From NCBI GenBank assembly GCA_031274075.1, contig JAISQQ010000365.1, positions 1 through 15,842 of the forward strand: 15,842 bases of DNA, in the 5' to 3' direction. The notes below the pieces were generated by a model. It had not been told where the DNA came from. It saw nothing but the letters and a program-made list of their open reading frames with translations, and did not search any database. Made by a program: the position numbers and the translations under genes. How positions within the stretch are numbered: the first letter of the stretch is position 1; every line of letters begins with the position of its first letter. Source of the stretch: Accumulibacter sp. GTDB taxonomy: Bacteria > Pseudomonadota > Gammaproteobacteria > Burkholderiales > Rhodocyclaceae. Of this stretch, positions 1-9,743 are shown piece by piece.

Positions 1-1325
1 ACGCCCGCTTCGAGAAGACGTTCCTCGGCCTTGCGGCGCAGCAGCTCGCGATCATTGTTCAGGTCGTGGATCAGCAGGGGGAAAACCTCGCGGAACAGCG
101 TCATGCGCGACAGCGCCGCCGTATCTTCCGTCAGGCCGAAAATGGGCAGGCCGCAGTTGAGGCGGCTCATCCACAATGCCGTCGAGCCGGAGGTGGTCAA
201 CGCGGCTACCGCCTTGGCGTTGAGGTGGTAGGCCGCGAAGACCGCCGCCATGGCGATCGACTGCTCGATGCGGTTGATGGTCCGGTCGAGGAAGCCGCGG
301 TCGAGCGTCACCGGCAGCGAACGCTCGGCTTCCTGGCAGATGCGCGCCATGGCTTCGACGGTTTCCACCGGGAAATTGCCGACGGCCGTTTCGCCGGACA
401 GCATGACGGCGTCGGTTCCGTCGAGCACGGCGTTGGCCACGTCGGAGACCTCGGCGCGCGTGGGGGTCGGCGAATGGATCATCGATTCCATCATCTGCGT
501 CGCCGTGATCGCCAGTTTGTTTTTTTCGCGCGCCAGGCGAATCATGCGCTTTTGCAAGGCCGGAACGGCGGCGTCGCCGACTTCGACGGCGAGATCGCCG
601 CGGGCCACCATGAGTCCGTCGGAGGCGTCGAGGATTTCCTCGAGCGCGGCGACGGCTTCGACGCGCTCGATCTTGGCGATGGTCAGCGCGCGGCCTCCGG
701 CGGCGAGCATCAACTGGCGCGCCATGTACATGTCCGAGGCGCTCTTGGGGAAGGAAACGGCCAGGAAGTCGGCGTCGATGGCGGCAGCCGCCTTGATGTC
801 GTCCATGTCCTTGGCGGTCAGCGCCGGGGCGGAAAGACCGCCGCCCTGGCGGTTGATGCCCTTGTTGTTGGAGAGCACGCCGCCGTGGCGAACGACGGTG
901 AATATCTCCGCTCCCTGGGTGTTTTCGACTTGCAGGACGATGCGCCCGTCGTCCAGGAGCAGGATGTCGCCCGGACTCACGTCGCCGGGAAGATTCTTGT
1001 AGTCGAGCCCGACGCGTTCCTGGTTGCCGAGTTCGCATTTGGCGTCGAGGATCAGGGCATCTCCCGCATCGAGATGGATCTCGCCCTGCTCGAACTTGCC
1101 GATGCGGATCTTCGGTCCTTGCAGGTCGGCCAGGACGCCGACCGGATGGCCGAGCCGGGCAGCGATGCGCCGCACTTCCTCCGCCGTCTGGACATGATCT
1201 TCCGCCTTGCCGTGCGAGAAGTTGAGCCGGACGACGTCGACGCCGGCGCGGATCAGCGTTTCGAGTGTCTTCTGTTCGCGCGAGGCCGGTCCGAGCGTGG
1301 CGACGATCTTGGTAAGGCGGGGCAT
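1..1325 (-). CDS. pyk: Pyruvate kinase (3' end beyond window)
   Basis: Converts phosphoenolpyruvate and ADP to pyruvate and ATP in the cytoplasm, the last step of glycolysis. Read leftward from ATG at 1325, the protein begins MPRLTKIVATLGPAS, the usual pyruvate kinase start. It continues with VVRLNFSHG, the ADLQGPKIRIG block, the active-site stretch TIAKIERVEA with its catalytic lysine, MVARGDLAVEV, and the signature ATQMMESMIHSPTPTRAE followed by DGTDAVMLSGETAVG. About 441 codons are present. The family usually has 470-500 residues, so only the last part of the C-terminal domain is missing. An AGAGGA Shine-Dalgarno site lies just upstream of the ATG. The gene is 125 bases after mmdB in the same direction, so it may be read from the mmd or pgk transcript or have its own start. 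No frameshift or missing catalytic motif is seen. Confidence 0.96.
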   Translation of the reverse strand, partial: MPRLTKIVATLGPASREQKTLETLIRAGVDVVRLNFSHGKAEDHVQTAEEVRRIAARLGHPVGVLADLQGPKIRIGKFEQGEIHLDAGDALILDAKCELGNQERVGLDYKNLPGDVSPGDILLLDDGRIVLQVENTQGAEIFTVVRHGGVLSNNKGINRQGGGLSAPALTAKDMDDIKAAAAIDADFLAVSFPKSASDMYMARQLMLAAGGRALTIAKIERVEAVAALEEILDASDGLMVARGDLAVEVGDAAVPALQKRMIRLAREKNKLAITATQMMESMIHSPTPTRAEVSDVANAVLDGTDAVMLSGETAVGNFPVETVEAMARICQEAERSLPVTLDRGFLDRTINRIEQSIAMAAVFAAYHLNAKAVAALTTSGSTALWMSRLNCGLPIFGLTEDTAALSRMTLFREVFPLLIHDLNNDRELLRRKAEERLLEAG

Positions 1326-1399
1326 GGTGTCGTCCTCTAACGTAAAACCCACTCGGGTCGAAAGCCGCCCTTCAGGGCGTCGGAGCGGCGGGCGTCGAG

Positions 1400-1430
1400 G
1401 CCCGCCGCCGGTTTCCCGCCGGTGGCGGGC
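1400..1430 (-). other. Strong GC hairpin between mmdB and pyk
   Basis: The arms GCCCGCC (1400-1406) and GGCGGGC (1424-1430) pair, and pairing continues inward to give a stem of about 12 pairs including one G-U around a short loop. In the leftward transcript it follows the mmdB stop and precedes pyk. There is no U tract after it, so a classical intrinsic terminator is not supported. It could be an attenuating or mRNA-protecting stem, or a REP-like repeat unit. Confidence 0.5.
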
Positions 1431-1450
1431 ATAACCCGGACTAAGCCGGA

Positions 1451-2656
1451 CTACTTCAGCATGGCGATGAACGTCGCCGCGATGATCGCCGAGGTGATGA
1501 CGCCGCTGATGCTCGCGCCGAGCGCATGGGGCAGGACGATCGCTCCCGGATTGGCTTCCGTGGCGATCTTCTGCACGACCTTGGCCGTGGTCGGAACGCA
1601 ACTGACTCCCGCCACGCCGATCATCGGATTGAATTTTCCCTTGCTCACGAAATAAAGCACGTACCCGCCGGCGATGCCTCCGAGGGCCGAGACCAGCAGC
1701 GCCAGTATGCCGAGCAGCAGCAGCTTGAGCACCGTCGGCTCGAGCAGGGTGCCGGCCTCGCACAGCACGCCCAGCGTCAATCCGAGGAAGAAGGTCGCGC
1801 CGTAGAGAAAGGTTTCGCTGATCAGCGTGGTGAGGGACTCCAGGCCGCTCTCGCGTACCGCGACACCCACGAAGAGGGAAAAGAAGAGCGGCGCGGCGAC
1901 GGGGAAGAGCAGGCACAGCAGGGTGCACGCGACGACCGCGAAGACCAGCTTCTGGGCGCGGCTGATGTCCGGCCCGCGGTCGTCGGCCATGCTGATTCCG
2001 CGCAGTCTTTTCGGGATCAGCCACTTGATGAGATAAGGATAGCCGCCGTAGGTCAGCCCGAGATACAGGTAGCCCACTACCGTGATCGGCACGAACAGGT
2101 GCTTGGCCAGGACGAGCGAGGTAAACAGCACCATCGGGCCGTCGGCGCCGCCGATGGTGGAGACCGACGCGGCTTCCTGCGGCGTCAGTCCCAGCGCTAC
2201 GGCGACCGGATAGACGACGAAGGTGCCGAGTTCGGCGAAGAGGGCGATGATCATGCTCTGGAAGGGCCGGGCCATGATGTAGCCGACGTCGAGCAGGACG
2301 CCGATGCCCATGAACACGAGACAGGCGATCAGGCCGTTGCTGAAGGTGAAGGTGTAGATCGGCTGCAGCCAGTTGATCTGCATGATGTTGACGAGATCGA
2401 CGGCGTCGGACATCAGCGGGTCGACGAACAGCGTCCCCATTTTCCCGGTGTCGAGGAACATGACGCCGGCGTTGATCGACGACATGCCGAGCCCCATCGG
2501 GATCATCAGCAAAGGTTCGAGCACGTTGCGCGAACCGAGGTAGATCAACACGAAGCCGAGCAGCATCAGGCAGATACGCCCGATCATGATCTTGGGTTCG
2601 GAAGCAACGAGCGTGGCGATCCCTTGGAAAAGATCGAGAAAGCTAAAGGTTTCCAT
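1451..2656 (-). CDS. mmdB: Na+-translocating acyl-CoA decarboxylase, beta (membrane) subunit
   Basis: This integral membrane subunit decarboxylates carboxybiotin on the carrier protein and exports Na+. It is 401 residues, rich in hydrophobic segments, and matches the OadB/MmdB/GcdB family throughout. Residues known to matter in Klebsiella OadB are found with the same spacing: Asp172 in GGADGP (Asp203 there), Tyr198 (Tyr229), and Asn343, Gly347, Ser352 in NPMIGVAGVS (Asn373, Gly377, Ser382). The Arg389 position is Lys359 here. The C-terminal block with VPTTAKV, LPHALG and SGVITSA looks more like acyl-CoA decarboxylase betas than oxaloacetate decarboxylase. It is the last gene of the A-D-C-B cluster, 69 bases after mmdC, and has only a weak ribosome site (CGGAAA). 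The substrate assignment rests on mmdA. Confidence 0.93.
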   Translation of the reverse strand: METFSFLDLFQGIATLVASEPKIMIGRICLMLLGFVLIYLGSRNVLEPLLMIPMGLGMSSINAGVMFLDTGKMGTLFVDPLMSDAVDLVNIMQINWLQPIYTFTFSNGLIACLVFMGIGVLLDVGYIMARPFQSMIIALFAELGTFVVYPVAVALGLTPQEAASVSTIGGADGPMVLFTSLVLAKHLFVPITVVGYLYLGLTYGGYPYLIKWLIPKRLRGISMADDRGPDISRAQKLVFAVVACTLLCLLFPVAAPLFFSLFVGVAVRESGLESLTTLISETFLYGATFFLGLTLGVLCEAGTLLEPTVLKLLLLGILALLVSALGGIAGGYVLYFVSKGKFNPMIGVAGVSCVPTTAKVVQKIATEANPGAIVLPHALGASISGVITSAIIAATFIAMLK

Positions 2657-2725
2657 GCGATTTCCGTCGTTTTGTATGAGCGCCCCGCGGACGGACGAAG
2701 GCCGGTCCGGGCGGAACGTGCTCGT

Positions 2726-3121
2726 TCAGGAAAGCGTGATCAACGGCTGTCCGGCGACAACGGCGTCGCCGACGGCCACCAGCACGCGGGAGACCTTCCC
2801 GGCCATCGAGGCGGTGATGGGCACCTTCATTTTCATCGCTTCGAGTTCGGCGATGCGCTCGCCCTGGCTGACCTCCTGCCCTTCCTTGACCAGGATGCTC
2901 GCCACCACGCCGCCCATTTGCGCGCACTGGTCGCCGCTGCCCGCGGCCACGGGAGCCGCCGCTGGCGCGGGCGCCGCCTGTGGGACGGCGGCCACGGACG
3001 CCGCGGACGCCGGCGTGGGCGTGCCGATGTAGTTGGGCATGATCGCGGCGCCGGAGGTGAGTTCCTGGACAGCGACGTCGTATTCTTTTCCATTGACGCT
3101 TATCTTGAACAGTCTTTGCAT
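2726..3121 (-). CDS. mmdC: Biotin carboxyl carrier (gamma) subunit of the decarboxylase
   Basis: Carries the CO2 group on biotin from the carboxyltransferase to the membrane subunit. It is 131 residues long. The N-terminal ~30 residues (MQRLFKISVNGKEYDVAV) are typical of these carriers. A proline- and alanine-rich flexible linker runs over roughly residues 34-60, followed by a biotinyl-lipoyl domain of about 70 residues with the EAMKM biotinylation motif, the target being Lys97. The motif preceding it reads AQMGGVV instead of the common APMPG form, while the second half has the expected SMAGKV and VGDAV turn. Its start lies 15 bases after mmdD behind a CGGAGT ribosome site, so the two are surely cotranscribed. 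It would need a biotin ligase encoded elsewhere. Confidence 0.94.
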   Translation of the reverse strand: MQRLFKISVNGKEYDVAVQELTSGAAIMPNYIGTPTPASAASVAAVPQAAPAPAAAPVAAGSGDQCAQMGGVVASILVKEGQEVSQGERIAELEAMKMKVPITASMAGKVSRVLVAVGDAVVAGQPLITLS

Positions 3122-3136
3122 GATCGGACTCCGTAA

Positions 3137-3466
3137 TTAACGTTTCGGCTGGTGCGAATGCAGCGCGGCGCGCCCTTCGTGCGTCCAGGCGTGGCTGCTC
3201 TCGCCGATGTGCAGGATGCGGTGCGGACCCGTGGCCACGGCGACGGCGGCGGTGATGACGGCGACGACCTCGTCCGGAACCGCCGCCGGGGAAAGCGGCG
3301 CGGCGGGCGCGGCCGCCGGACGCGGCGCGGCGGGCGCGCGGCGCGTGCCTTTTTCGAGGCGCCCGGTGACGCCGACCAAGACCTTGATGAGGATGGCGAC
3401 GAGGAACGAAACCGCCGCCGCGATCGCGTAAACCTGGAGCGCCTTGATGACGGACAAACTGAGCAT
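3137..3466 (-). CDS. mmdD: OadG/MmdD-family delta subunit of the decarboxylase
   Basis: A small single-span membrane protein that anchors and assembles the decarboxylase complex. It is 109 residues: a short start, one hydrophobic segment at about residues 10-32 (VYAIAAAVSFLVAILIKVLV), a basic stretch, then an alanine/proline-rich linker at about 43-62. The tail has EVVAVITAAVAVATGPHRILHI followed by a Trp- and His-containing end (SSHAW, GRAALHSH), the pattern seen at the C-terminus of this subunit in Na+ decarboxylases. It starts 15 bases after mmdA with a GGAGG ribosome site and ends 15 bases before mmdC. Sequence conservation is low in this family, so the call rests on architecture, tail motif and gene order. 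Confidence 0.85.
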   Translation of the reverse strand: MLSLSVIKALQVYAIAAAVSFLVAILIKVLVGVTGRLEKGTRRAPAAPRPAAAPAAPLSPAAVPDEVVAVITAAVAVATGPHRILHIGESSHAWTHEGRAALHSHQPKR

Positions 3467-3481
3467 GTCGGCCTCCGTCGC

Positions 3482-5035
3482 CTATAAGGGCATGTTGCCG
3501 TGCTTCTTGCTCGGCCGTATCTCGCGCTTGCTGAGCAGCTTGCGCAGGGCGACCGCCACCGTGGCGCGCGTTTCGCTCGGCTCGATGACGTCGCTGATGT
3601 AGAAATTCGCCGCCGCTTCGTAAGGCGAGGCGAACTCCGTCCGGTAGGCGTCGGTGAATGTCTTCGCCGCCGCCGCGCGGTCCTCGGCTTTTTCCAGTTC
3701 CTTGCGGTAGAGGATCTTGACCGCCGCTTCGGCGCCCATCACCGCGATTTCCGCCGTCGGCCAGGCGAAAACCATGTCCGCGCCGAGTTCCTGGCTGCAC
3801 ATCGCCAGATACGAGCCGCCGTAGGATTTGCGCAGGATCACCGTGACTTTCGGGCTGGTGCAGGAGGCGAAGGCGTGCAGCATTTTCGCGCCGTGGCGGA
3901 TGATGCCGCCGCGTTCCTGCTCGATTCCCGGCAGGAAACCCGGCACGTCGACCAGCGTCACCAGCGGAATGTTGAAGACGTTGCACATGCGGATGAAGCG
4001 CGCGATCTTGTCGGACGCGTCGATGTCCAGCGCGCCGGCCATGACCATCGGCTCGTTGGCGACGATCCCGGTGACGACGCCGGAAATGCGGGCAAAACCG
4101 ACGATCGCGTTGCGCGCGAAGCTGCGATGGACTTCCAGGAATTCGCCGTCGTCGACCAGGCGGCGGATGACGGCGGCCATGTCCAGCGGTTCGGACGGCG
4201 TCGCCGGAACCAGCTCGTCCATGCCGGCGTCCCGGTCGCTGTAGATCGGCATCGCCAGGTTGTGCGGCGGGTCCTCGGTGTTGTTTTGCGGCAGGTAGCC
4301 GAGCAGGCCTTTTACGATGGCGATGGCGTGCCGGTCGTCCTCGGCCAGGAAATGCGCGTTGCCGCTGACCGAGGCGTGCATTTCCGCGCCGCCGATTTCG
4401 TCCATGGTGGTGGCGCGTCCGGTGACCGCCTTGATCACTTCCGGGCCGGTCAGGAACATGTGCGCGTTGTTGCGCGTCATGATCACGAAATCCATCAGCG
4501 CCGGCGAATACGCCGCGCCGCCGGCGCACGGCCCGAGGATGACCGCGATCTGCGGCACCACGCCGGACAGCAGGACGTTGGCGTAGAACACGTCGCCGTA
4601 GCCGGACAGGGCGTCGACGCCTTCCTGGATGCGGGCGCCGCCCGAGTCCTTGAACGCCACCACGGGCACGCCGGTCTTCAAGGCGTAGCGCATGACGCGG
4701 GTGATCTTGCGCGCCTGCATCTTGCCGAGCGTTCCCGCCAGGACATTGTAGTCCTGGCAGAAGGCGGCCACCTGCCTGTTGTCGACGTATCCCGAGCCGG
4801 TAATGACGCCGTCGGCCGGCAGCTTGCGGCCGGCCATGCCGAAATGCACGGCATGATGTATAGCGTGCAGCCCGATTTCCTGGAAAGTTCCTTCCTCGAA
4901 AAGGCTGTTGATGCGCTCGCGCGCCGACAACTGGCCCTTGGCGTGCATGGCCTTGAGTTTTTCCGGGGGAATGTGGTTGATGATCTGCTCGCGCCTGTGG
5001 CGCAAAGTCTCGGTGAGTTCCGGTTTGATTGCCAT
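3482..5035 (-). CDS. mmdA: Methylmalonyl-CoA decarboxylase alpha subunit (carboxyltransferase)
   Basis: Transfers the carboxyl group from an acyl-CoA, most likely (S)-methylmalonyl-CoA, to biotin on the carrier subunit, leaving propionyl-CoA. The 517-residue protein is of the PccB/MmdA type, whose usual length is 510-520. Visible blocks are ARERI near the start, FKDSGGARIQEGVDAL, GPCAGGAAYSPALMDF (oxyanion glycine pair), FLTGPEVIK, the second-half VDVPGFLPGIEQE, the second oxyanion region RKSYGGSYLAM, WPTAEIAVMGAEAA, and the C-terminal KKHGNMPL. The frame stays open upstream to 5113, but the ATG at 5035 (MAIKPELTETLR) is preferred because the extra 26 codons run through a tandem repeat and part of a hairpin and do not look like family sequence. 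The order A-D-C-B is that described for Propionigenium modestum. A propionyl-CoA carboxylase beta subunit is the alternative, disfavoured by the membrane partner and the lack of a biotin carboxylase. Confidence 0.92.
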   Translation of the reverse strand: MAIKPELTETLRHRREQIINHIPPEKLKAMHAKGQLSARERINSLFEEGTFQEIGLHAIHHAVHFGMAGRKLPADGVITGSGYVDNRQVAAFCQDYNVLAGTLGKMQARKITRVMRYALKTGVPVVAFKDSGGARIQEGVDALSGYGDVFYANVLLSGVVPQIAVILGPCAGGAAYSPALMDFVIMTRNNAHMFLTGPEVIKAVTGRATTMDEIGGAEMHASVSGNAHFLAEDDRHAIAIVKGLLGYLPQNNTEDPPHNLAMPIYSDRDAGMDELVPATPSEPLDMAAVIRRLVDDGEFLEVHRSFARNAIVGFARISGVVTGIVANEPMVMAGALDIDASDKIARFIRMCNVFNIPLVTLVDVPGFLPGIEQERGGIIRHGAKMLHAFASCTSPKVTVILRKSYGGSYLAMCSQELGADMVFAWPTAEIAVMGAEAAVKILYRKELEKAEDRAAAAKTFTDAYRTEFASPYEAAANFYISDVIEPSETRATVAVALRKLLSKREIRPSKKHGNMPL

Positions 5036-5065
5036 GGTTCTCGTCAGAAAAAGGTGGGGGTGGGC

Positions 5066-5101
5066 ATTGGAAGCTGCGTTGGAAGCTGCGTTGGAAAATA
5101 C
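5066..5101 (-). repeat. 12-bp tandem repeat in the mmdA leader
   Basis: Three consecutive 12-base units are seen: ATTGGAAGCTGC, GTTGGAAGCTGC and a degenerate GTTGGAAAATAC. On the transcribed strand they read as iterated TTCCAAYGCAGC. They lie about 30 bases upstream of the chosen mmdA start. Translated in frame they would give SNAA repeats, which is one reason the longer mmdA start is not used. Confidence 0.8.
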
Positions 5102-5102
5102 T

Positions 5103-5131
5103 CGCTCCGCCATCGTGGCGATGACGGAGCG
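5103..5131 (-). terminator. Putative intrinsic terminator/attenuator after pgk
   Basis: Arms CGCTCCG (5103-5109) and CGGAGCG (5125-5131), a C/A mismatch, then CATCG and CGATG around a TGG loop form a 12-pair stem. In the leftward transcript it is followed by AGUAUUUU, a moderate U-rich tail. A second stem, CACGGC/GCCGTG, lies at 5143-5157. The position between pgk and mmdA suits a partial terminator that separates glycolytic from decarboxylase expression. Confidence 0.5.
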
Positions 5132-5182
5132 GCACAGTCTAGCACGGCGGCGCCGTGGCCAGGGGCGACGCGGGCGGGAAGA

Positions 5183-6364
5183 TCAAGCGGGCGCCTCGTC
5201 CCCGGCGCGCGACTCGAGGATATCGACGGCGGGCAGGCGCTTGCCTTCCAGGAATTCCAGGAAGGCGCCGCCGGCGGTCGAGATGTAGCCGACCTTGTCC
5301 TGGATATTGAAGACGTTGATCGCCGAGACGGTATCGCCGCCGCCGGCCAGGGTGAAGGCCTTCGATTCCGCGATCGCCCTGGCGAGTTCCTTGGTGCCGT
5401 TGGCGAACGCCTCCATCTCGAAGACGCCGACCGGGCCGTTCCACACCACCGTGCCGGCCTGGGCGACGATTTCGGCGAGCGCCCTGGCCGATTGCGGGCC
5501 GATGTCGAGAATCATGTCGTCATCGGCGACCTCGTCGACGCTCTTGACGGTGGCCGGCGCGGCGGCGGAGAACTCCTTGGCGCAGACCACGTCGGTGGGC
5601 AGCGGCACCTTGACCTTGGCCATCACCGCCTTGGCCTGGCCGACGAGATCCTTTTCCGCCAGCGACTTGCCGATCTTCTTGCCGCTGGCGAACAGGAAGG
5701 TGTTGGCGATGCCGCCGCCGACGACCAGCTGGTCGACCTTGGCGGACAGGCTTTCGAGGACGGTCAGCTTGGTCGACACCTTGGCGCCGCCGACGATGGC
5801 CACCAGCGGCCGCGCCGGCTGGGCCAGCGCCTTGGTCAGCGCTTCGAGTTCGGAGGCCACGCAGGGGCCGGCGCAGGCGACGCGGGCGTATTTGCCCATG
5901 CCGTAGGTGGTGGCTTCGGCGCGGTGCGCGGTGCCGAAGGCGTCCATCACCCACACGTCGCACAGCGCGGCCATCTTCCGCGACAGTTCGTCGTCGCATT
6001 TCTTCTCGCCCTTGTTGCAGCGGCTGTTTTCCAGCATCACCAGCTCGCCGGGCTTCAGCTCGAAGCCGCCGTCGACCCAGTTCGCCACCAGGCGGATCTC
6101 CTTGCCGAGCAGTTCGGACATACGCCTGGCGACCGGGGCGAGCGAATCTTCCGGCTTGAATTCGCCTTCGGTGGGGCGGCCAAGATGCGAGGTGACCATC
6201 ACCGCGGCGCCCTTGGACAGGGCGTAGCGGATGCCGGGCAGCGCGGCGCGGATGCGCGTGTCGTCGGTGATGGCCTGCTGGTCATTCTGGGGGACGTTCA
6301 GGTCGGCGCGGATGAAAACGCGCTTGCCGGCCACGTCGAGATCGGTGAGACGTTTGAAAGTCAT
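5183..6364 (-). CDS. pgk: Phosphoglycerate kinase
   Basis: Makes ATP from 1,3-bisphosphoglycerate in glycolysis and runs in reverse in gluconeogenesis. Starting at the ATG at 6364 gives 393 residues, the family norm. It opens with [25 protein letters not shown], holding the substrate-binding RADLNVP motif. It continues with [70 protein letters not shown] and the nucleotide-binding [10 protein letters not shown]. The frame is open further upstream to 6415, but those extra codons lie between the gap terminator and a GGAAAG ribosome site placed 7 bases before the chosen ATG. ENSRC replaces the commoner ENVRF, with no catalytic residue lost. It follows gap in the same direction with a terminator between, so it depends on read-through or an unseen promoter. 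Confidence 0.97.
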   Translation of the reverse strand: MTFKRLTDLDVAGKRVFIRADLNVPQNDQQAITDDTRIRAALPGIRYALSKGAAVMVTSHLGRPTEGEFKPEDSLAPVARRMSELLGKEIRLVANWVDGGFELKPGELVMLENSRCNKGEKKCDDELSRKMAALCDVWVMDAFGTAHRAEATTYGMGKYARVACAGPCVASELEALTKALAQPARPLVAIVGGAKVSTKLTVLESLSAKVDQLVVGGGIANTFLFASGKKIGKSLAEKDLVGQAKAVMAKVKVPLPTDVVCAKEFSAAAPATVKSVDEVADDDMILDIGPQSARALAEIVAQAGTVVWNGPVGVFEMEAFANGTKELARAIAESKAFTLAGGGDTVSAINVFNIQDKVGYISTAGGAFLEFLEGKRLPAVDILESRAGDEAPA

Positions 6365-6410
6365 GGCAAAACTTTCCGAGTTGGGATTGAAGAAACGAAG
6401 AAAATGAAAA

Positions 6411-6441
6411 GACAAAAAAGGGCGCCTCGCGGCGCCCTTTT
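6411..6441 (-). terminator. Intrinsic terminator of gap
   Basis: The leftward transcript folds GGGCGCC (6431-6437 read as complement) against GGCGCCC (6420-6426) around a GCGA loop. Flanking A-U pairs extend the stem to about 11 pairs, and a run of six U residues followed by more U-rich sequence comes after. It sits directly behind the gap stop codon and before pgk. This is the clearest intrinsic terminator in the window. Confidence 0.9.
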
Positions 6442-6449
6442 GCCCGGCC

Positions 6450-7663
<1,214 letters not shown>

Positions 7664-7692
7664 ATTATCCGATAATTCGATGAAGATTTCCA
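7664..7692 (-). promoter_or_regulatory. Candidate sigma-70 promoter for gap
   Basis: Read leftward, TGGAAA (7692-7687) and GATAAT (7669-7664) are separated by exactly 17 bases. They match the consensus at 4 of 6 and 5 of 6 positions. It lies at the edge of the repeat array and points at gap. No start-site data can be read from sequence alone. Confidence 0.35.
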
Positions 7693-7699
7693 GTCGTGT

Positions 7700-7960
7700 G
7701 GTTCAGAGGACAGATGACAGAGGACAGAGGACAGTAATATTTGAGGAACGAACCAGGTCCCGGCTTGCGCCGGTTCAGAGGACAGAGGACAGAAGACAGA
7801 AGACAGTAAGGATAAGGAACGAACTGGGTCCCGGCTTTCGCCGGGACGATGCGCTGGTTCAGGGGACAGAGGACTGAGGACGGAAGACAGTAATATTTGC
7901 GGGCGCTTCGCGCCCGGTAACTGAACTGTCCTCTGTCCTCAGTCTTCTGTCCTCTGAACC
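7700..7960. repeat. Heptad (CAGAGGA) repeat array with REP-like palindromes
   Basis: Three direct copies of a block begin GGTTCAG at 7700, 7772 and 7856, each a run of 7-base units (CAGAGGA and variants) ending in CAGT. Between them are spacers with AGGAACGAAC and a GTCCCGGC...GCCGGGAC hairpin, perfect at 7828-7847. A fourth block, 7926-7960, is inverted and matches the third, 7856-7890, at 31 of 35 positions. Between those arms lies a GC hairpin at 7900-7916. Any open frame here only translates the repeats. Confidence 0.85.
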
Positions 7961-8101
7961 TCTGAACCTCTGAAATTTTGTGCCTCGGGTATCGCGGAAC
8001 GGCGGGCATTGGGCATAGAATAGGCGCAGGTTCGTTGCCTGTCCTGATTTTCAGCCGGCAGGCAGAGTGGTCATGAAGAAAAATCACCGGAGATCGCCAG
8101 A

Positions 8102-9743
8102 ATGACGAATATGACGAACACGGCCTCGCACGCATGGGCGGCCTTGACCGCCCACAGCCAAACGCTCGCCAAGAAACACCTGCGGGATTTGTTCGCGGAC
8201 GATCCCGGGCGGGCGTCGTCCCTGAGCCTGTCGTTCGAGGACATTCTCTATGATTTCTCCAAGCAGCGCCTGGACCGCGAAACGCTCGAACTGCTGGTCA
8301 GGCTGGCCGAGGCGTCCGCCGTTCCGGAATTGATCCGGCGCATGTTCGACGGCGAGCGCATCAACGTCACCGAAGGACGTTCCGTCCTGCACGTGGCGCT
8401 GCGGCGTTCCACGGCGCCGTTTCCGAGCGCGCGGATGGACGTGATGCCGGAGGTGCTGGTCACCCGCGGGCGGATGGCCGAGTTCGCCGATCTCCTGCGC
8501 TCGGGCCGGTGCCAGGGGCATCAGGGGACGGCGATCCGCGACGTGGTGAATATCGGCATCGGCGGCTCCGACCTGGGGCCGAAAATGGTGAACCAGGCCT
8601 TGCGCTCGCTGGCGCACCCGGCGCTGGGCGTGCATTATGTGTCCAATCTCGACGGCGCCCAACTGGCGCCGCTGCTGCAGACGCTCGATCCGCGCTCGAC
8701 GCTGTTCATCGTCGTCAGCAAGACCTTTACCACGCAGGAAACGATGCTCAACGCCGAAACGGCGCGCCGCTGGCTGGAGGCCAACCTGGGCGACGGGATC
8801 GACCTGTCCCGCCATTTCGCCGCGGTTTCCAGCAAACCCGAACGCGCGGTCGCGTTCGGCGTCGGCGCGGAGCGCGTGTTTCCGATCTGGGATTGGGTCG
8901 GCGGCCGCTACTCGCTGTGGTCGGCCGTCGGGCTTTCCCTGATGATCGCCATCGGGCCGCATGCCTTCGACGAACTGCTGCACGGCGCCGAGCGCATGGA
9001 CGAGCATTTCCGGACAGCGCCGCTGGCGCGCAACCTGCCGGCGGTGATGGGGCTGATCGGCGTCTGGAACACCAATTTCCTGGGCGCGGCGACCAGCGCG
9101 GTGCTGCCCTACAACGAATCGCTCAAGTATCTGCCGTCGTTCCTGCAGCAGCTTGAAATGGAAAGCAACGGCAAGTCGGTCGGCGTGAGCGGCGATCCGG
9201 TGGGCGGCGAAACCTGCCCGATCGTCTGGGGAGAGCTGGGCAACAACGGCCAGCACGCCTTCTTCCAGCTCCTGCACCAGGGCGGACGGCTGGTGCCCTG
9301 CGACTTCATCGCCTCGGTGCGTTCCGATTATCCCTTGCCGGGCCACCAGGAAGCCTTGTTGTCGAACTGTTTCGCGCAAAGCTCGGCGCTGGCGTTCGGC
9401 AAGACGGAGGACGAAGCGCGGCAGGGCATGGAGAAGGAGCGCCTGCCCGCGGAACAGATTGCCGCCCTGCTGCCGCATCGCGTCTTCGCGGGCAACCAGC
9501 CGTCGTCGACGCTGCTGCTGAAAAGCCTGGCGCCGGCGACCCTTGGCGCGCTGGTGGCGCTTTACGAGCACAAGGTCTTGGTCCAGGGCGCGATCTGGGG
9601 CGTCAATTCCTTCGATCAGTGGGGCGTGGAACTCGGCAAGGCCGTGGCCAGCCGGATCCTTCCCGCGTTCGCCGAGCCGTCGCTGGCCGCGGCCTTCGAT
9701 TCTTCCACGCAGGCCTTGCTGGCGTACTGCCGCCAGTCATCCT

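Noticed and set aside
66..1340. Plus-strand 424-codon frame
   Set aside because: It is exactly opposite pyk, whose minus-strand frame carries all pyruvate kinase motifs.
3482..5035. Propionyl-CoA or acetyl-CoA carboxylase beta subunit
   Set aside because: The adjacent OadB-type membrane subunit, delta subunit and separate biotin carrier, without a biotin carboxylase, fit a Na+-translocating decarboxylase better.
5036..5113. Longer mmdA start adding 26 residues
   Set aside because: The extension is made of a 12-base tandem repeat (SNAA units) and overlaps a hairpin, and the family start matches the ATG at 5035.
2643..5135. Minus-strand 830-codon frame overlapping the mmd genes
   Set aside because: It is the out-of-frame reading of mmdA, mmdD and mmdC, with low-complexity Arg/Gly/His content; the real frames show full family motifs and ribosome sites.
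7700..7960. Possible CRISPR array
   Set aside because: The units are 7 bases long and contiguous, spacers are not unique sequences of constant length, and no cas gene is near.
8016..8021. TAGAAT as a -10 box for pgi
   Set aside because: No matching -35 sequence lies 16-18 bases upstream, so it is not supported as a promoter.
7665..8135. Minus-strand 156-codon frame upstream of gap
   Set aside because: Its translation is mostly repeated SSVLCPL and a PAKAGTQ segment, which are readings of the heptad and REP-like repeats.
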